From positions 3,968,001 to 4,032,000 of the forward strand of contig NC_135261.1 of assembly GCF_964204865.1 (NCBI RefSeq): a stretch of DNA of 64,000 nt, written 5' to 3'. Below, in pieces: positions 44,229 through 56,500 of this stretch (positions are counted from its first letter, which is position 1; every line of letters starts with the position of its first letter). Under the pieces are notes generated by a model. It saw only the letters and a list, made by a program, of their open reading frames with translations. It made no database searches and was not told the origin of the DNA. The translations under genes were made by a program, and so were the position numbers. Origin of the DNA: Styela clava (lineage: Eukaryota; Chordata; Ascidiacea; Stolidobranchia; Styelidae).

Positions 44229-45263
44229 ATAAAATTATTTAAGGTTTAGGGCTAGGATTACAGATTGCGCTAGAAATTCAGATTTTTAAATCATTTTTAC
44301 TCGAATCCTAAACGAATAAAAGCTAATCTTTCGTATTAAAACTGGGGTGTAATTTTGCATAAGTTGCGGGGGGGGTCTACAAAATATTCAAACTTATAGC
44401 TGAGTACGGGATTACCAAACTTGCTATCTCCCTGTTCAAAACCACCACAGTACCCATCGATTTTGGAGGTCACTCATTCCTTTTATGAAGTGTTTATGTA
44501 TATGTACAAAACCTAAGATGGCACATGGCCTTGAATTTTTTTGTCTATATTTTGCGTAATTCAAATGTTCAAGTTCCCGCGTGCTAAGTGTGACATGATA
44601 TGATTACTCAATCGAGTGCGACAAGTCTTAATTGCTGCATCGCATCTATCTGTCTAGTATCCATCATCGCATCTTTCTCGCTACCACTCAGTCGTTGTAA
44701 ACTCGTGCTATCATGTAGATTTGTCTATATTTTAACGATTTGTTTACTGTTTCCGTTTAAGTTATATTGCCAAGTTCTTCCGTTGTTCTCAATGAACTAA
44801 GTTCGGTATCAAGCCAGTTTTTACTCTGAATAGATAACGTTTGGGTGACGAAACTCCAGGTGACTCGCTTTTATACTACTTAAGAAATTGGAATCTTCAA
44901 CTCAACAACAAACCTTTCAAATCCGAGAACTAAAACAGAGACTTTGCTTCAGCATTGGCTCGTATTGTACGCGTTATTTGTTATAATTATACTTTTACTC
45001 TCGCTTCGATGGAAATTATGCATTTTCAGCCTTGCTATGTTTTAACAACCTTCCTTCGCAGTATACTAAATCCCGGATGAGCCAATAAACACGGTACCTG
45101 AAGGGATCGGGGGGCACTAAAGCCAACCAACCGGCAGAACTTCTTCCCAGGAAATAACTTTTTCGTTCCTAGGGGAGGGGTTTTGCATTATTTGCTGTAG
45201 TAATACTGCTATTTTATTATAACTATAATACTTAATATATGAACACATATAGACTACTTAAGC
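44229..45263. other. Intergenic; start is a dispersed repeat
   Basis: 44243-44390 shares TAGGGCTAGGA, GCGCTA.AATTCA and AAGTTGCGGGG words with 59360-59475, so it is one copy of a dispersed repeat. The rest shows no recognised gene. Confidence 0.5.
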
Positions 45264-45714
45264 CAGGGGCCGGCGAACTACGGCCCACGGAGCAATATAA
45301 TGCGGCCCGCGACGCTTCACTGAATTATATTAACAAAACAACTGTATTGACGATTATATTCTTTACGTGACAGAATTTGTTTTGAAACACTAAATTATAT
45401 TATGACCTAACAAGTATATAATTCACAATCACTCGTTTAATGAGTCTATAAATTAATTATAATTAGACAAATGGCAACAGAACGTAAAAAAGTTGATGCT
45501 CAGTGCAAATGGTTTAATGACGCAGAATATATTCAAATGATCAGTCTTCGAACGCTGCTTGAAATTTAACTGAAATATGTGTAAAAAAATGGGATTCATT
45601 GGCCATTCCCTCTATTTTTAACTTTCTAAATTCTATTTCTAAAAATATGTGGGCCTGCCAACGACTTGCAACCTTTAACTTTGGCCCGCTAATGACAAAG
45701 TTTGCCGACCCCTG
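45264..45714. mobile_element. hAT-type MITE (451 bp) with perfect 8-bp target duplication
   Basis: Left end CAGGGGCCGGCGAACTACGG and right end AAAGTTTGCCGACCCCTG are inverted repeats with GGCCC tracts inside. ACTTAAGC occurs at 45256-45263 and again at 45715-45722. Non-coding. Confidence 0.85.
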
Positions 45715-45744
45715 ACTTAAGCTGTGCCCCTTTGCTTATAGGCG

Positions 45745-45838
45745 TCCGTCCCTTCACACAACTTGATGTAAAGTAGGCGACCAAAATTAGTTACCTCCAT
45801 ATTGGTACACACACTTCTCGAGCGCCGACATTTTTGTG
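45745..45838 (+). repeat. Dispersed repeat, copy left of the glycosyltransferase gene
   Basis: CAACTTGATGTAAAGTAGGC, ATTAGTTACCTC and ATATTGGTACACA recur in the same order and orientation at 61465-61555, on the other side of the gene. Confidence 0.7.
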
Positions 45839-46056
45839 TGAAGAGAGGATGGATTTAAGTGGAATTTAATTAACAAAAAAGATTGGAAACAACCTACGCC
45901 ATGGACGAAGTGTTTTCTGAAAACTAGTTCGACGAAGTTGCAACTACTAATCCTAAAAGCTATTCATAAATTTAAATCATTTTGTATGAATAGATTTTAC
46001 AAATTTAAATGTATACATGTACTCTTACATATATATTATGATTGTCATTTCTGTTT

Positions 46057-46077
46057 TACATATATATATATATATTA
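46057..46077. repeat. (TA)n simple repeat
   Basis: Uninterrupted TA run. Confidence 0.85.
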
Positions 46078-46304
46078 TCCTTCGCATATAATAAAATAGG
46101 ACTCTGAATTTATAATGAAAAATTTGTTATTTGTTAGTTTTGCAAATTAACGTTTCAACCCTCTTACGCAATTAGCCAGCAATCAGCAATAGCTCTCATA
46201 CGTTTGGTATCGCTATACGTTTTGAACAAATACAGTTTACAACATTTATGTGAAGTTTCATGTCATGGCATGTCCGTTTCCTGCCTATCTTTATTTAGAC
46301 TAGG

Positions 46305-46627
46305 TAGGGGTGGGTAATTACTTATCCGAGCGGGCCAGTTACAAATAAAATACTTAGTTTCTGAGCCGGGGCCTCAAACTTCGATATGAAAACTATGAGT
46401 AAAACAGTTTATTTGCAAAAGCTAGTTCAACAGCTAGGCTAGGCTAACGTTTATATAATAATAAGAAGCACAATATAACAATCGGTGTCATTATGAAGGT
46501 AATTTTATCGATATTTTAAACGGGAATTTTTATCCATAAAAACGTAATTCCAGCGGGCACATGTGGGCCGGGTAAAACACTTTTGTGGGTCGGACCCGGC
46601 CCGCGGGCCGTAATTTGCCCACCCCTG
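46305..46627. mobile_element. hAT-type MITE (323 bp)
   Basis: Left end TAGGGGTGGGTAATTAC and right end GTAATTTGCCCACCCCTG are inverted repeats, with GGGCC-rich sequence inside both. A clear 8-bp target duplication is not visible; CTAGG occurs at both flanks. Confidence 0.65.
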
Positions 46628-47554
46628 CCTAGGCTTTGCCATGTTTTATAACAATCGCCATAGTTACGTCAAAACGGCTGTGCATTTCTCTTTTCTCTTC
46701 AACTGCTGAGCCAATTGCTTCAGGATTTTGAGTGGTTGAAGATTGTTGCTGTCGCTTACAGGCTGTATATTTATTTTAAATGTTCTAGGGGCTTTATGGA
46801 ATTCATTTTTTATGTACGGTGACGGAATCAAAATTATATATGGCGCTTCTTGTGGAAGTTCCAAGTTCGCGTTTGCGCTCGTTCGTTTTGGGGGTCAGTC
46901 AAAGTCGTAAAGACTACCGTTCCGGTACTGCGAAAGTTTGCATACCCATACTATTTCGCTTCGAGATCACATCTTTGACCATTACTCTCTTGTTTATCAA
47001 TGTATTTTAGTAATATGGAAAATTCTCACAAGAACAGTGAGTTAGTTGAACTAAATTGCAATTTAATTGTGAATTAAACATTGATTTTAAAAAATTCATA
47101 ACATTTAGAATTTAGATCGCAAAAGTTACAAGTTACAACAAGGTTAAATTTTTGTCGTTTTTATTTTGAGACACCAGGCTTGTCTCACATGCTGTGCAAG
47201 TTTTTAATATGCAAAATATTTTAAAGATTTTTTTTTATAATTTCAATTTTTCATGACAACTTAATAAACACGGTTGCGTCGTGGTCAATCGTTATTCTGA
47301 ATTATGTACGAAAGTTGACAAGTTAAAGACGACAGAATAAAACCCGTGCCCATCACCTCTCCCATAGTGTAATAAATTTGCCTGGGGTTCGCTGAATCGA
47401 AAAAGATTAATCATTCCAAACAATATTAGCTTCGGAATGTTACCATTTTATACTATCTAAGTGGCCGCGCCTACACAGCTTTGTTCAAAAGTGAAAATTG
47501 CAAAAACGTTAAAATAAAAACTTTTCTTGTGCTTTTGAAGCTAGAGAGAGTTTT
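46628..47554. other. Intergenic downstream of the glycosyltransferase gene
   Basis: No gene recognised on either strand. Overlapping frames at 46664-47010 show no family features. No strong AATAAA on the minus strand lies close after the stop at 47555. Confidence 0.45.
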
Positions 47555-50500
47555 TCATCCGTCCAACATTTGCCACGGAAGTTGCAATGGTTTCTTATTA
47601 TTATTCAAAGTAGAATTATATTCAATCGTCTTTTGCTTTAAAAATGTCCGTATACACGTCACGGGTGTGACGTCGTAGGTGACGTCAAATTTGTTCACAA
47701 ACATTTGAGGTACTTTCATGATCCAGGGTAGGTCACCCGCTCCAAGAACGCAAACTCCTCGAACCCAGTAACCTGGAACACAATAACGGAAACTTTATTT
47801 GCTTGGTGTTTCAATAGATGACAAATAAACATGATTTTGCGCGCAAGTTTGATCAAAGATGGAAATCAGCCCCATTAGCGTAGCCAGGAGAAGGGGGAAG
47901 AGAGGGATTGTGGACCGAGACCTGCATTTTAAAAATTCCGGGTTGGGCCCCTGGCCATCCCAACCAATAGCTTACCGGCAATGTAATGATTAACGAAACG
48001 CAGTCTATGATGCTTTAATAAATACGGATTGATTTTTTTATAACAATATAACTATCTTGACACTATATAGATGTATGGACGCGAAAGCAATTTGAGTGGT
48101 CTCCTATTTTTTAGGCCAGGCGAGCTACAAGAGGGATTATTTTCGCATAAACTAATATTACGCATAGATTGGCACTAAATTGATGGATTTCAGACAATAA
48201 TAGGGAACCAGCTTAGAAGTGATTTCCAAAAAGTGGAAAAACTACTGACAAGAACTTGCGTAGAAATATTGCTAGGCGGAAGGAATAGTGCCTGAATAGG
48301 TATATGACTCCAGCTCATATAATCTGTTTCTTAGAAGTATAGTACGTTGCCATATGGACAGCAGGTTTGAAATAGGAATATATCACCCCTATCGCCATTT
48401 GGGGGCTTTCTCCTCAGAGATTGATATTGAATCCCATTCATTACATAAGTGGGCTCTGCTGTTGGACTGCATATATAGAAAGGATTGGAAACAGAGTTTT
48501 GGACATTTGAATGGTCTTCTATATACGATGCTATTGAGTCGCTATGCAGAGATATATGCAGCAGGCTAGCAAAAAGAATACATATTAGATACTAATCTTA
48601 TTATGAATATCATTTTCTGTAGAGGGCATATTGGGCACATAGACAGTTGATTAGGAATATGAATTGATATACATAGATATATATATATGAACCAACCGCT
48701 ACCTGACTTGCCCCGTAATGTGCAAATTGGGTTGCCATGTACACCACAACACAACAATAGTACTAAGAGACAATTTGAAACTTAAATTGAAACAATTAGA
48801 TTTCAAAATAAAAATAGAAATATATAGTACCATGGCATATATCATTTGCTTTGTTATTCTTCCACATGACTGCACGGGCTACTTGCCACCAGGAAACATA
48901 ACTTGAACCACCCGGGGCTCCTGGATATGCATTAAGCATTCCCCAGAAATGCTCATCCGGTGTGTGGGTCACTGAAGACCAATTTAAAAGATCAGCACCT
49001 GAGGTAAAAACAAAGAATATATAAGAAGGCAAAATAGTGAAATATGTAAACGAAATGTTTTGTAAATACATGTTCTTAAAGATGCTTTCTCCAAAATTTT
49101 GATTAATTTTACCAGTGAGTAATTCTTCCTTTCTCACACACAGAAAGATTATTTTTTATTTAATTGATAAATATGAAATTGAACCACAATAAATCAACAA
49201 TGAGCAACCATGGCATGAAAGAGTGATGTAAGTAAAATCATAAATAATGGCATTCCAGCTAAGCCAGTTTTTCAATAGACTACATTATAAATAATGCCGA
49301 TCGGATGCACAGTTGGTATTTTATCCATTGGGGATAGTTTATCTGGGTGATACTAGCTTATTATAGTTAGTTTATCCGCGGACCAGGAAACATTCGGATA
49401 CGAAGTGGTGGTGTCAATAGGAATCCGTAGGTATGACAGAAAATGTGAGAAAAATTAGCACAAAAATCCATATGAATACCTAGCGTCTAACAAGGAAAAC
49501 GGTAGAAGGAGACCATTTATATTACCTTCTTTGCTATCCACTAGCGCCCACTGGAGGAATTTTCTCGTTAGGGTGTTATATGCGAGATTCTTGATCACAG
49601 TCATGTTATAAGGAGGTGGCCGATGCTTCTCGAACGTTTTAGAGTCGACTTCAATCGTTTCGTTCCGTTCATTTGTGACATTTATGACCCTGAATAAATG
49701 GATTCATGAAACTTTAAATTATAAACTTATTTGTTTATATATCGTCACGCTAATAACCGAATTGCGTAAGTCATTTTTGACGATTTTGAGTTTTTTATAA
49801 AATAGGTATTTATGTAATGCTGCGCACCTGTCTGTTCACTCAGATTTTATTTTAAGAATTCCGAAACCCATAAAAATGGAGATTTAGTATGACATGCACA
49901 TTTGTGCAATTGTTTCGTCATAATGAATTATCATTGTTATCGCAGGACTATTGTGACGTCACAAAGGTAAAATAACCTCGGCGAAGAATTTTCGAGTTTT
50001 TGCATCTTGGATTCTAGCTTAGCACGTATTAATTTGAATTTATACTACAGTATAGGAAGACGTGCGCTTGTGATATTCTCCGTCCGAGTCTAATTCACCT
50101 TGGTTGGTTTTTATATTGGGTGCATTGCTGTTTTATTCTTTATATTTAATCTAAGTCTTATTTCTGGAGGGGGGGGGGAGGTGTTGTATTGATGAAATAT
50201 ATATTTTTACACATAAAAAATAATGTAATTGGAACTGATTAGCTATTTTGGAGATTAGACATAGTAGATACTGAGAATTACATTCGTTTTTGGAATGTTT
50301 AGTTTCCAGGACTGGTGCATATAGTGAAGTTGCAAAATTGCGTATGTCTCAAAGTCATAGACACATTTCTGCCTAAGTCACAGTGCGCCATTATGACGTC
50401 ACCTAACTGCGTCATACGAATTAACTTAAATCCGGCCACGATCAATTATTGACTCTCAATGGCATAACAATATCATTAGGGAGTTTTTTACGTTTTTCTC

Positions 50501-53500
50501 AAAACTGCTAAAAATGACTTACGCAATTCGGTTATTAGCGTGACGATATTAGCGTGACGCTGGTGGTATTTGTCAACGCACTAGGTAAAAATCAAAGGCT
50601 TAGACGACTGACCTGACAGCCGAACCTAAACTAGAATGGTTACGGAAATGAATTATGTATATGAATTCTTAAAATTAAAATTAGAAAGTTATTTATTCAT
50701 AATGGTTGCATTTGCTAGTAATAAGGGATCAGACCAACTCTGTGTCACCAGGTCTGTGGCATAGGGGACGCTGATCGATAACCATCACTGGTTTATAGCG
50801 TCTCGCTTCACACTGTATTTTTTTTAGTTTTCTCAATTATGTTTGTACAATGTGTACTTTCGACATGAAATAAAATAAACTACTGACTGACTAGGAATGA
50901 CCTGAATTAAGTGAGTGAAATTAATCTTTTAATTCGTTAAATCAATCTTTTCATCTCAAAATATATATGATAAAGATAGAGTCGAGTCAGACAGTCTGTT
51001 ATTCAAATTCCATGTTAAGTAATTTACGACAAATAATCGGGTTAAAGATTAGGTAAAAAGTTATCGATGTTTTTCTATACCATTGTACAAATACTACAAG
51101 ATAGAGTTGAAGTGAACTGAAACTAGGTTATTCTTACGCTACTCCCGCAAATTTCTTGTACCTGTAAACAAAGTCGGTTCTCAATCTTGCAATGTCGTTC
51201 AACTCCCTTGTTCCTGCAACAGTGTTCTTTCCTTTCAATGCTTTCAGTTGTTGAACTATTTCATAGTTAGTACTGACCGGAAAATCCTAAAAATCATTAT
51301 AATTTATTGTAAGGAAACTTGATCTAGGCAAGGTCCCGCGCACTCACCCAGAAGTAGAATAGAATCAGAATGGAAATCTTTGACGTGAAGAGTTTTCTCA
51401 AAGCAAGGCTACGCACTCACTCAGAATAGAATCAGTAGTAATTTGGATTTTTTCATTGTAATAGGTCATTACGAACAATAAATCACGGAAAACATCGAAT
51501 CTATCACTTAATTAGTTTGCTGACATTTTGATGACCTTCTCGACAGATATGTATGATACCATACAGATAGCAGGTTTAATTTTTTGGCAGCCGCACAAGA
51601 AGTGCCCAATCTGTACAGTTAACCCTAATATACTTTTGAGTGCCTGTTTTTGTTCCTCGCGGGGAAATTTCATGCATATAAAGCAATTATCTGGATGAAT
51701 ATTTTTATTCCTAACAGGGGAGCAGACGAAAAACCGCGGTGCTTTATATGATTTAGTTTTTTCCCCCGCGAAATAAGTATGATTATCGAATCCTCTGCTT
51801 CCCATATTATTTGGAAATAAAGGGTTACGTATCAGCACCATCATTTAGGTATGCATCTTTCCATTCAAATTTCAGATTCTCTTTCATGCCACGACCTAGC
51901 AGCTAAATTGTTCTCGGGTTCAAAGTTCACCCTGCATCGCATCTCGGGTTCATTTCACCACGTTTCAGGGTGTGGTTGAATAAGAGGAAAATGCCGAACC
52001 AGAATAATTAAGGTTTTTCCATACTATAATAGTAAAAGTACATATATATTGTTAAATAATGGCAGTGGTGCTCGTACATAGCCTCCTATAGGGCGGAAGG
52101 TGAATAAGCGGTATATAACTATAAACAATTACCTGACCACACAGGTTTATACAGTGATTCCAATTGTACATAGATTTGGGAACTGCCAATAGATCTCTCA
52201 TACAGTTGACATCAGCCTGAAGCCTACTGAACGATGCATAAATGACCCTTTCAGTTTTTGATGACAAAAATATATTAGGAAAGCATTGAGATATAAGTTT
52301 TACACCATTTCTTAAAGTTTGATTAGATTTTGCATCAACATGTATACAGTACAAATTTTGAGTCCGGTAGATAGCACCAAGGAGCATAGAAAGTTGATTC
52401 AATTGGCGGTGAGTCACGATAGAGTAAGCGATTGGATAATTCCTTTCTTCTTTAGTGACGTATTGAAAGTTTTCTTCCGAGGTCATGAAGAAAAACCTGA
52501 AAACAAATAAAATATCACAAAAACGAGAGAATAACGCCGAGAGGGGGGTTCAGGAGATTTTATGTCATATGGCCCAGTTATTCAGGCAACTCACAGTAAA
52601 TTTTCTTCAAATCAATTTAGTCATCCCAAATCGTAGCGAGTGCAGACTTTCCCCGTCGCCCACAAAGAATAACAAGGCCCAGATTAGGAAACGCTGTAAT
52701 AAAATATCTATTTAAGTATCGAGATACCATAGGAACAGTTGCTGGGCAGGCTTACTGTAGTTCCAGCGTATATGAAACCATCTAAACTAACGGGCCATGT
52801 AAATAGGACTTGAAAGTGACATTTTATGTCACTAAGTTCCTTGAGGTATATTTAACTAAACCATCAAAATTTTGTTTCTAGTATTGTTGTGGCAGCATTA
52901 AGCGGCACAGATGGATTTAATCGACGGGCCAGACTTCCCGCCTGGCGTAGTTTGTCAGTGTCAGTGTTAAAGGCAACTATCTTTGGAAGTGAGGGAAACC
53001 TTCTGGTTTGGCATTGCTTACCCAATTTATTCCACCTGTTTGCACAAATACACTAAATTCAATAAAATTGGAAAACGTTTTTAAACCACAAATACTTTGA
53101 AAAAAAAAGACAATATTTTGTACAATGTATAGCAACCCGAGTTTCTCTAATAACAGCCCCGGTAAACAAGTTATCATATAACAACTGATACCTGCTTTCA
53201 CAAAATTTGAAATTTTTATATTTGATGCTTTAAAGATTTTTGTAAAGTTATAACCAAGTAATCGTTCAAGGCTGGTGAGAGCAAAATCTGCTATTATTTA
53301 CGACAGGCTTGATAACATAATTATGATATTACTGTAATACCTCTTTATTCACTGATTAAAAACTACTTAAATTATTGTGTAAAAGCTGGTGTGCGGCTTG
53401 CGCATAATAACACTATACCTGAGGATCCATTAAAAAATGAATAAATAAAAAAAATTTTTGCAAAGTGATGGAGAAATAAAGTGTTTCAAAACAGTCAAAG

Positions 53501-56500
53501 AAAGAATTTCACGAAATAAGTTGGGAAACTAGATGACAGCTTAGATTCGGAATATTCGCATGTTGAGTAATAAATATACTGGTCCGAGCGCAGTGTGTTT
53601 TCAGCAGTGTGCCATCTTATCGTCTTGTTTGTACTGATAATAGAATAAACATTTGAACGCAAAACTATATGGTCAAAAATTATTATGGTATTATTTCCAC
53701 TTGGTCGGACATGAAATGCAAGATAATTTGCTTGTACGAGTACGGGACGGTGTTAAATTAGGATATTCCGCATTTGTTTGTCCAGTTTTGGGTACTCCTG
53801 AAGTATGCGCACCAAGATGTCGCACCTCCTGAACCAAACCTGGTTCACAACCTGAGTTCAGGGTGTGCGCCATCTTGGTGCGCATACTTCAGGAGGTCCA
53901 AATTTTGTTTAATGTGTGTCTACTCGTGTGTCCACCTTTCTAAAACAATAGCGTCGAAACGCGTCGTATGAATATGGTACTTTATAAGAATGTCCCATAT
54001 GTACCACAACTGCTGCTTAACACTTGAAATTCAACTTTATATAAAAAAGAAATAAATAAAATTTCAATGTACGATTATGCGAATATACTAACTGGTCTAT
54101 TCGTTAAACATAAATGACCTTTTTAATTCTAATATTTAAATACAATTTAGAAAATACCGAATATGAAAGCTGCATTGTTATAAGGCCTAACGCTAGGCCA
54201 CTGTGCATTTATATATAACAATATTTAGTTTAAAAGGCTCTTTCATCTGTGCACTTTGTTTTTTAAATTTGAATCAATTTTTAATCAATGGAAATAAGAT
54301 AAGAGCGAATCTAATGAACAAGAAAAAAGGAATTCCTAAAGATGCAAGATGCAAAATATTTATAAATTCTAAAAGCTATCCTAAGTGATTTAATTATGAG
54401 TCTTACTTACTGCGAAATAGAATAAATATCTGACTCCTCGTACCGTGTATTTAATATCGAGGTATGTTCACCACGAAAAAATATTAAATTTTGGTTCATT
54501 TCAACGAGTAAAGTTTCAGATAGTATAAATAAAAATAAAATAGTATCTTCTTACGTCGTTAGATATCTGTGTCTGCTCGTACCGGGACATGTTTGGTTAG
54601 GCATGCTACTTATAAAAATTTTCTGGTAAACATTGCGAAATAAAACAAGAGAGCTATTTTCAAATATATAGACACAAAGGCCAGTAAATCTTCTACGGTA
54701 CCCGTAGTCTGACCACCGGATCACTAGGGTGTCATCACGGAATTGTATAATTTTAAATTCTGAGAGGTCATCAAACAAATCTTCGGGGTGAAAAATGAAT
54801 CCCATAGATATATAGCCCACAGATATTTTAAAAATATTTGAAATAAATGAAAGTAATAGCATTTTAGCGACAAAAACAAGCTTTAACCACTGGGAATTTC
54901 ATAGCAACTGGTACAGTTTTTAGAGATAAAAACGATTTTTTTTCACAACAACAACATAATAAGATAACGACTTTAAAAATTCCAAAGTAATTGGTCCAAG
55001 AGAAAAGCATAATAACAACTACAGAAACATTTCAGTCGGACAAAAGCATTATAGTATTTTCGTTCTATTCATAAAATAGCTTGTTATTAGTATGTTGTGT
55101 ATTGTACTAAAGATATTACCGTATTTATTACCAATTCCTGAACGTGGAGCCGAACAAAGACAAATACGAATTCCAAAAACTTGACAGTGCGTGTATTCGC
55201 TCATTGCTAACCGAGAGCTTCACCCAAGCTCAAACACCTCGCCCAGAGTATTGTAAAAATGAGAGTGCAAATAAGAGTCAAAGAAAGCATCTTCGCATTA
55301 TCATGGCCCACAGAGCTTATTATTTGATCTGTTTCACCTATCTTTCAATAAGAAACACAAAATCATAAAAGTTGATATATAGAAAGTGTGACTAGTGCGA
55401 CCAACTATGTAAATATGATTTGGAGAATAAAATATTCTGGTCCAAGAAATGCCCAGCGATCTGGCTATTAGTTTAGCTCTTGTTTACCCAAACCTTCTAT
55501 CGAGTGTGCGACTTAAATAAGATGAAAACGGTTAGCCAATGTAAACAGCTTCGCAAATTTGTTTAAATTCCACTCGTTTCCCAGCAGTGCAACAAACAAT
55601 GAATAATTAACTTGAATGAATAAAATTTAATGAATATTTCCTGTTATATCTCAATGAATAAAATTTAAACTTAATTATGATGGCATAAATTGGGTTGAAG
55701 ATACCAAATCGGAAAGATTCCAATCCTACTAAAATAATATTGAAATGTAATTGAAATCTGAATTTTAAATCCAATTATTCTATTGCACCAATGTTTGAAT
55801 TCCCTCAGGCTTTTGTTACTGACCTTGTTCAACGGTATTTTATTATTTTGTTTGCCACGTTTAATATTAAAAAGCCAACAAACAAATATAAAAGATTAAA
55901 TGCAATACAGTAAGATAATCAAACAAATCACATGCAATTTACGAGATTATTTGCGTGCCGCACATAATTCCAAATTGGCACTTCGCGGGCCGCACAATAT
56001 TTCCTTCTGGGGCACATTTAGCCCGCGGGGTACAGGTCACACACCCCTGAATTAAAACATAATAAACCTCCAAGTCCCCACAACCGTGTTTTTATTAATT
56101 TGTATTCTCACAATTTCTTTCATTGCTTTCAGGTTTTAACTGTGGATGCATATTCTGAAATTTGTAGTGACGTTGCTCACGGAATGAAATGCTACGCTGA
56201 TTAAAAAAAATTCACAGATATATTGCATCCAGGAATCGCATGTGAGTTTGAATTTATGAAACAGGTTCGAATGTACAAAATTATCAGCTGTGTAAAGTGC
56301 TTGGGACACAAAAGAAATCAAACAGCTTCCTTTTCATTTATACAAACAAAAGATAATTTGTGTGCAACTGCCGTTGACGCCAACAGCAAACAGGTTTCTA
56401 AATTTTATTGTAACATTCGACCTTGTTTAACGAGAGAGATTGTAACATGTATCCAGCCTTGCTTACTCATTTTAAAACTTACTCAGTAACGTAGATAAAA

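Noticed and set aside
49739-50549. Tc1/mariner assignment based on short A/T flanks
   Set aside because: A TA target duplication cannot be fixed because the ends fall in TATAT sequence; the superfamily was left open.
55144-55368. 74-codon frame with mixed composition
   Set aside because: Codon use and residues are not obviously random, but I found no family, no splice partner and no promoter; left as intron sequence.
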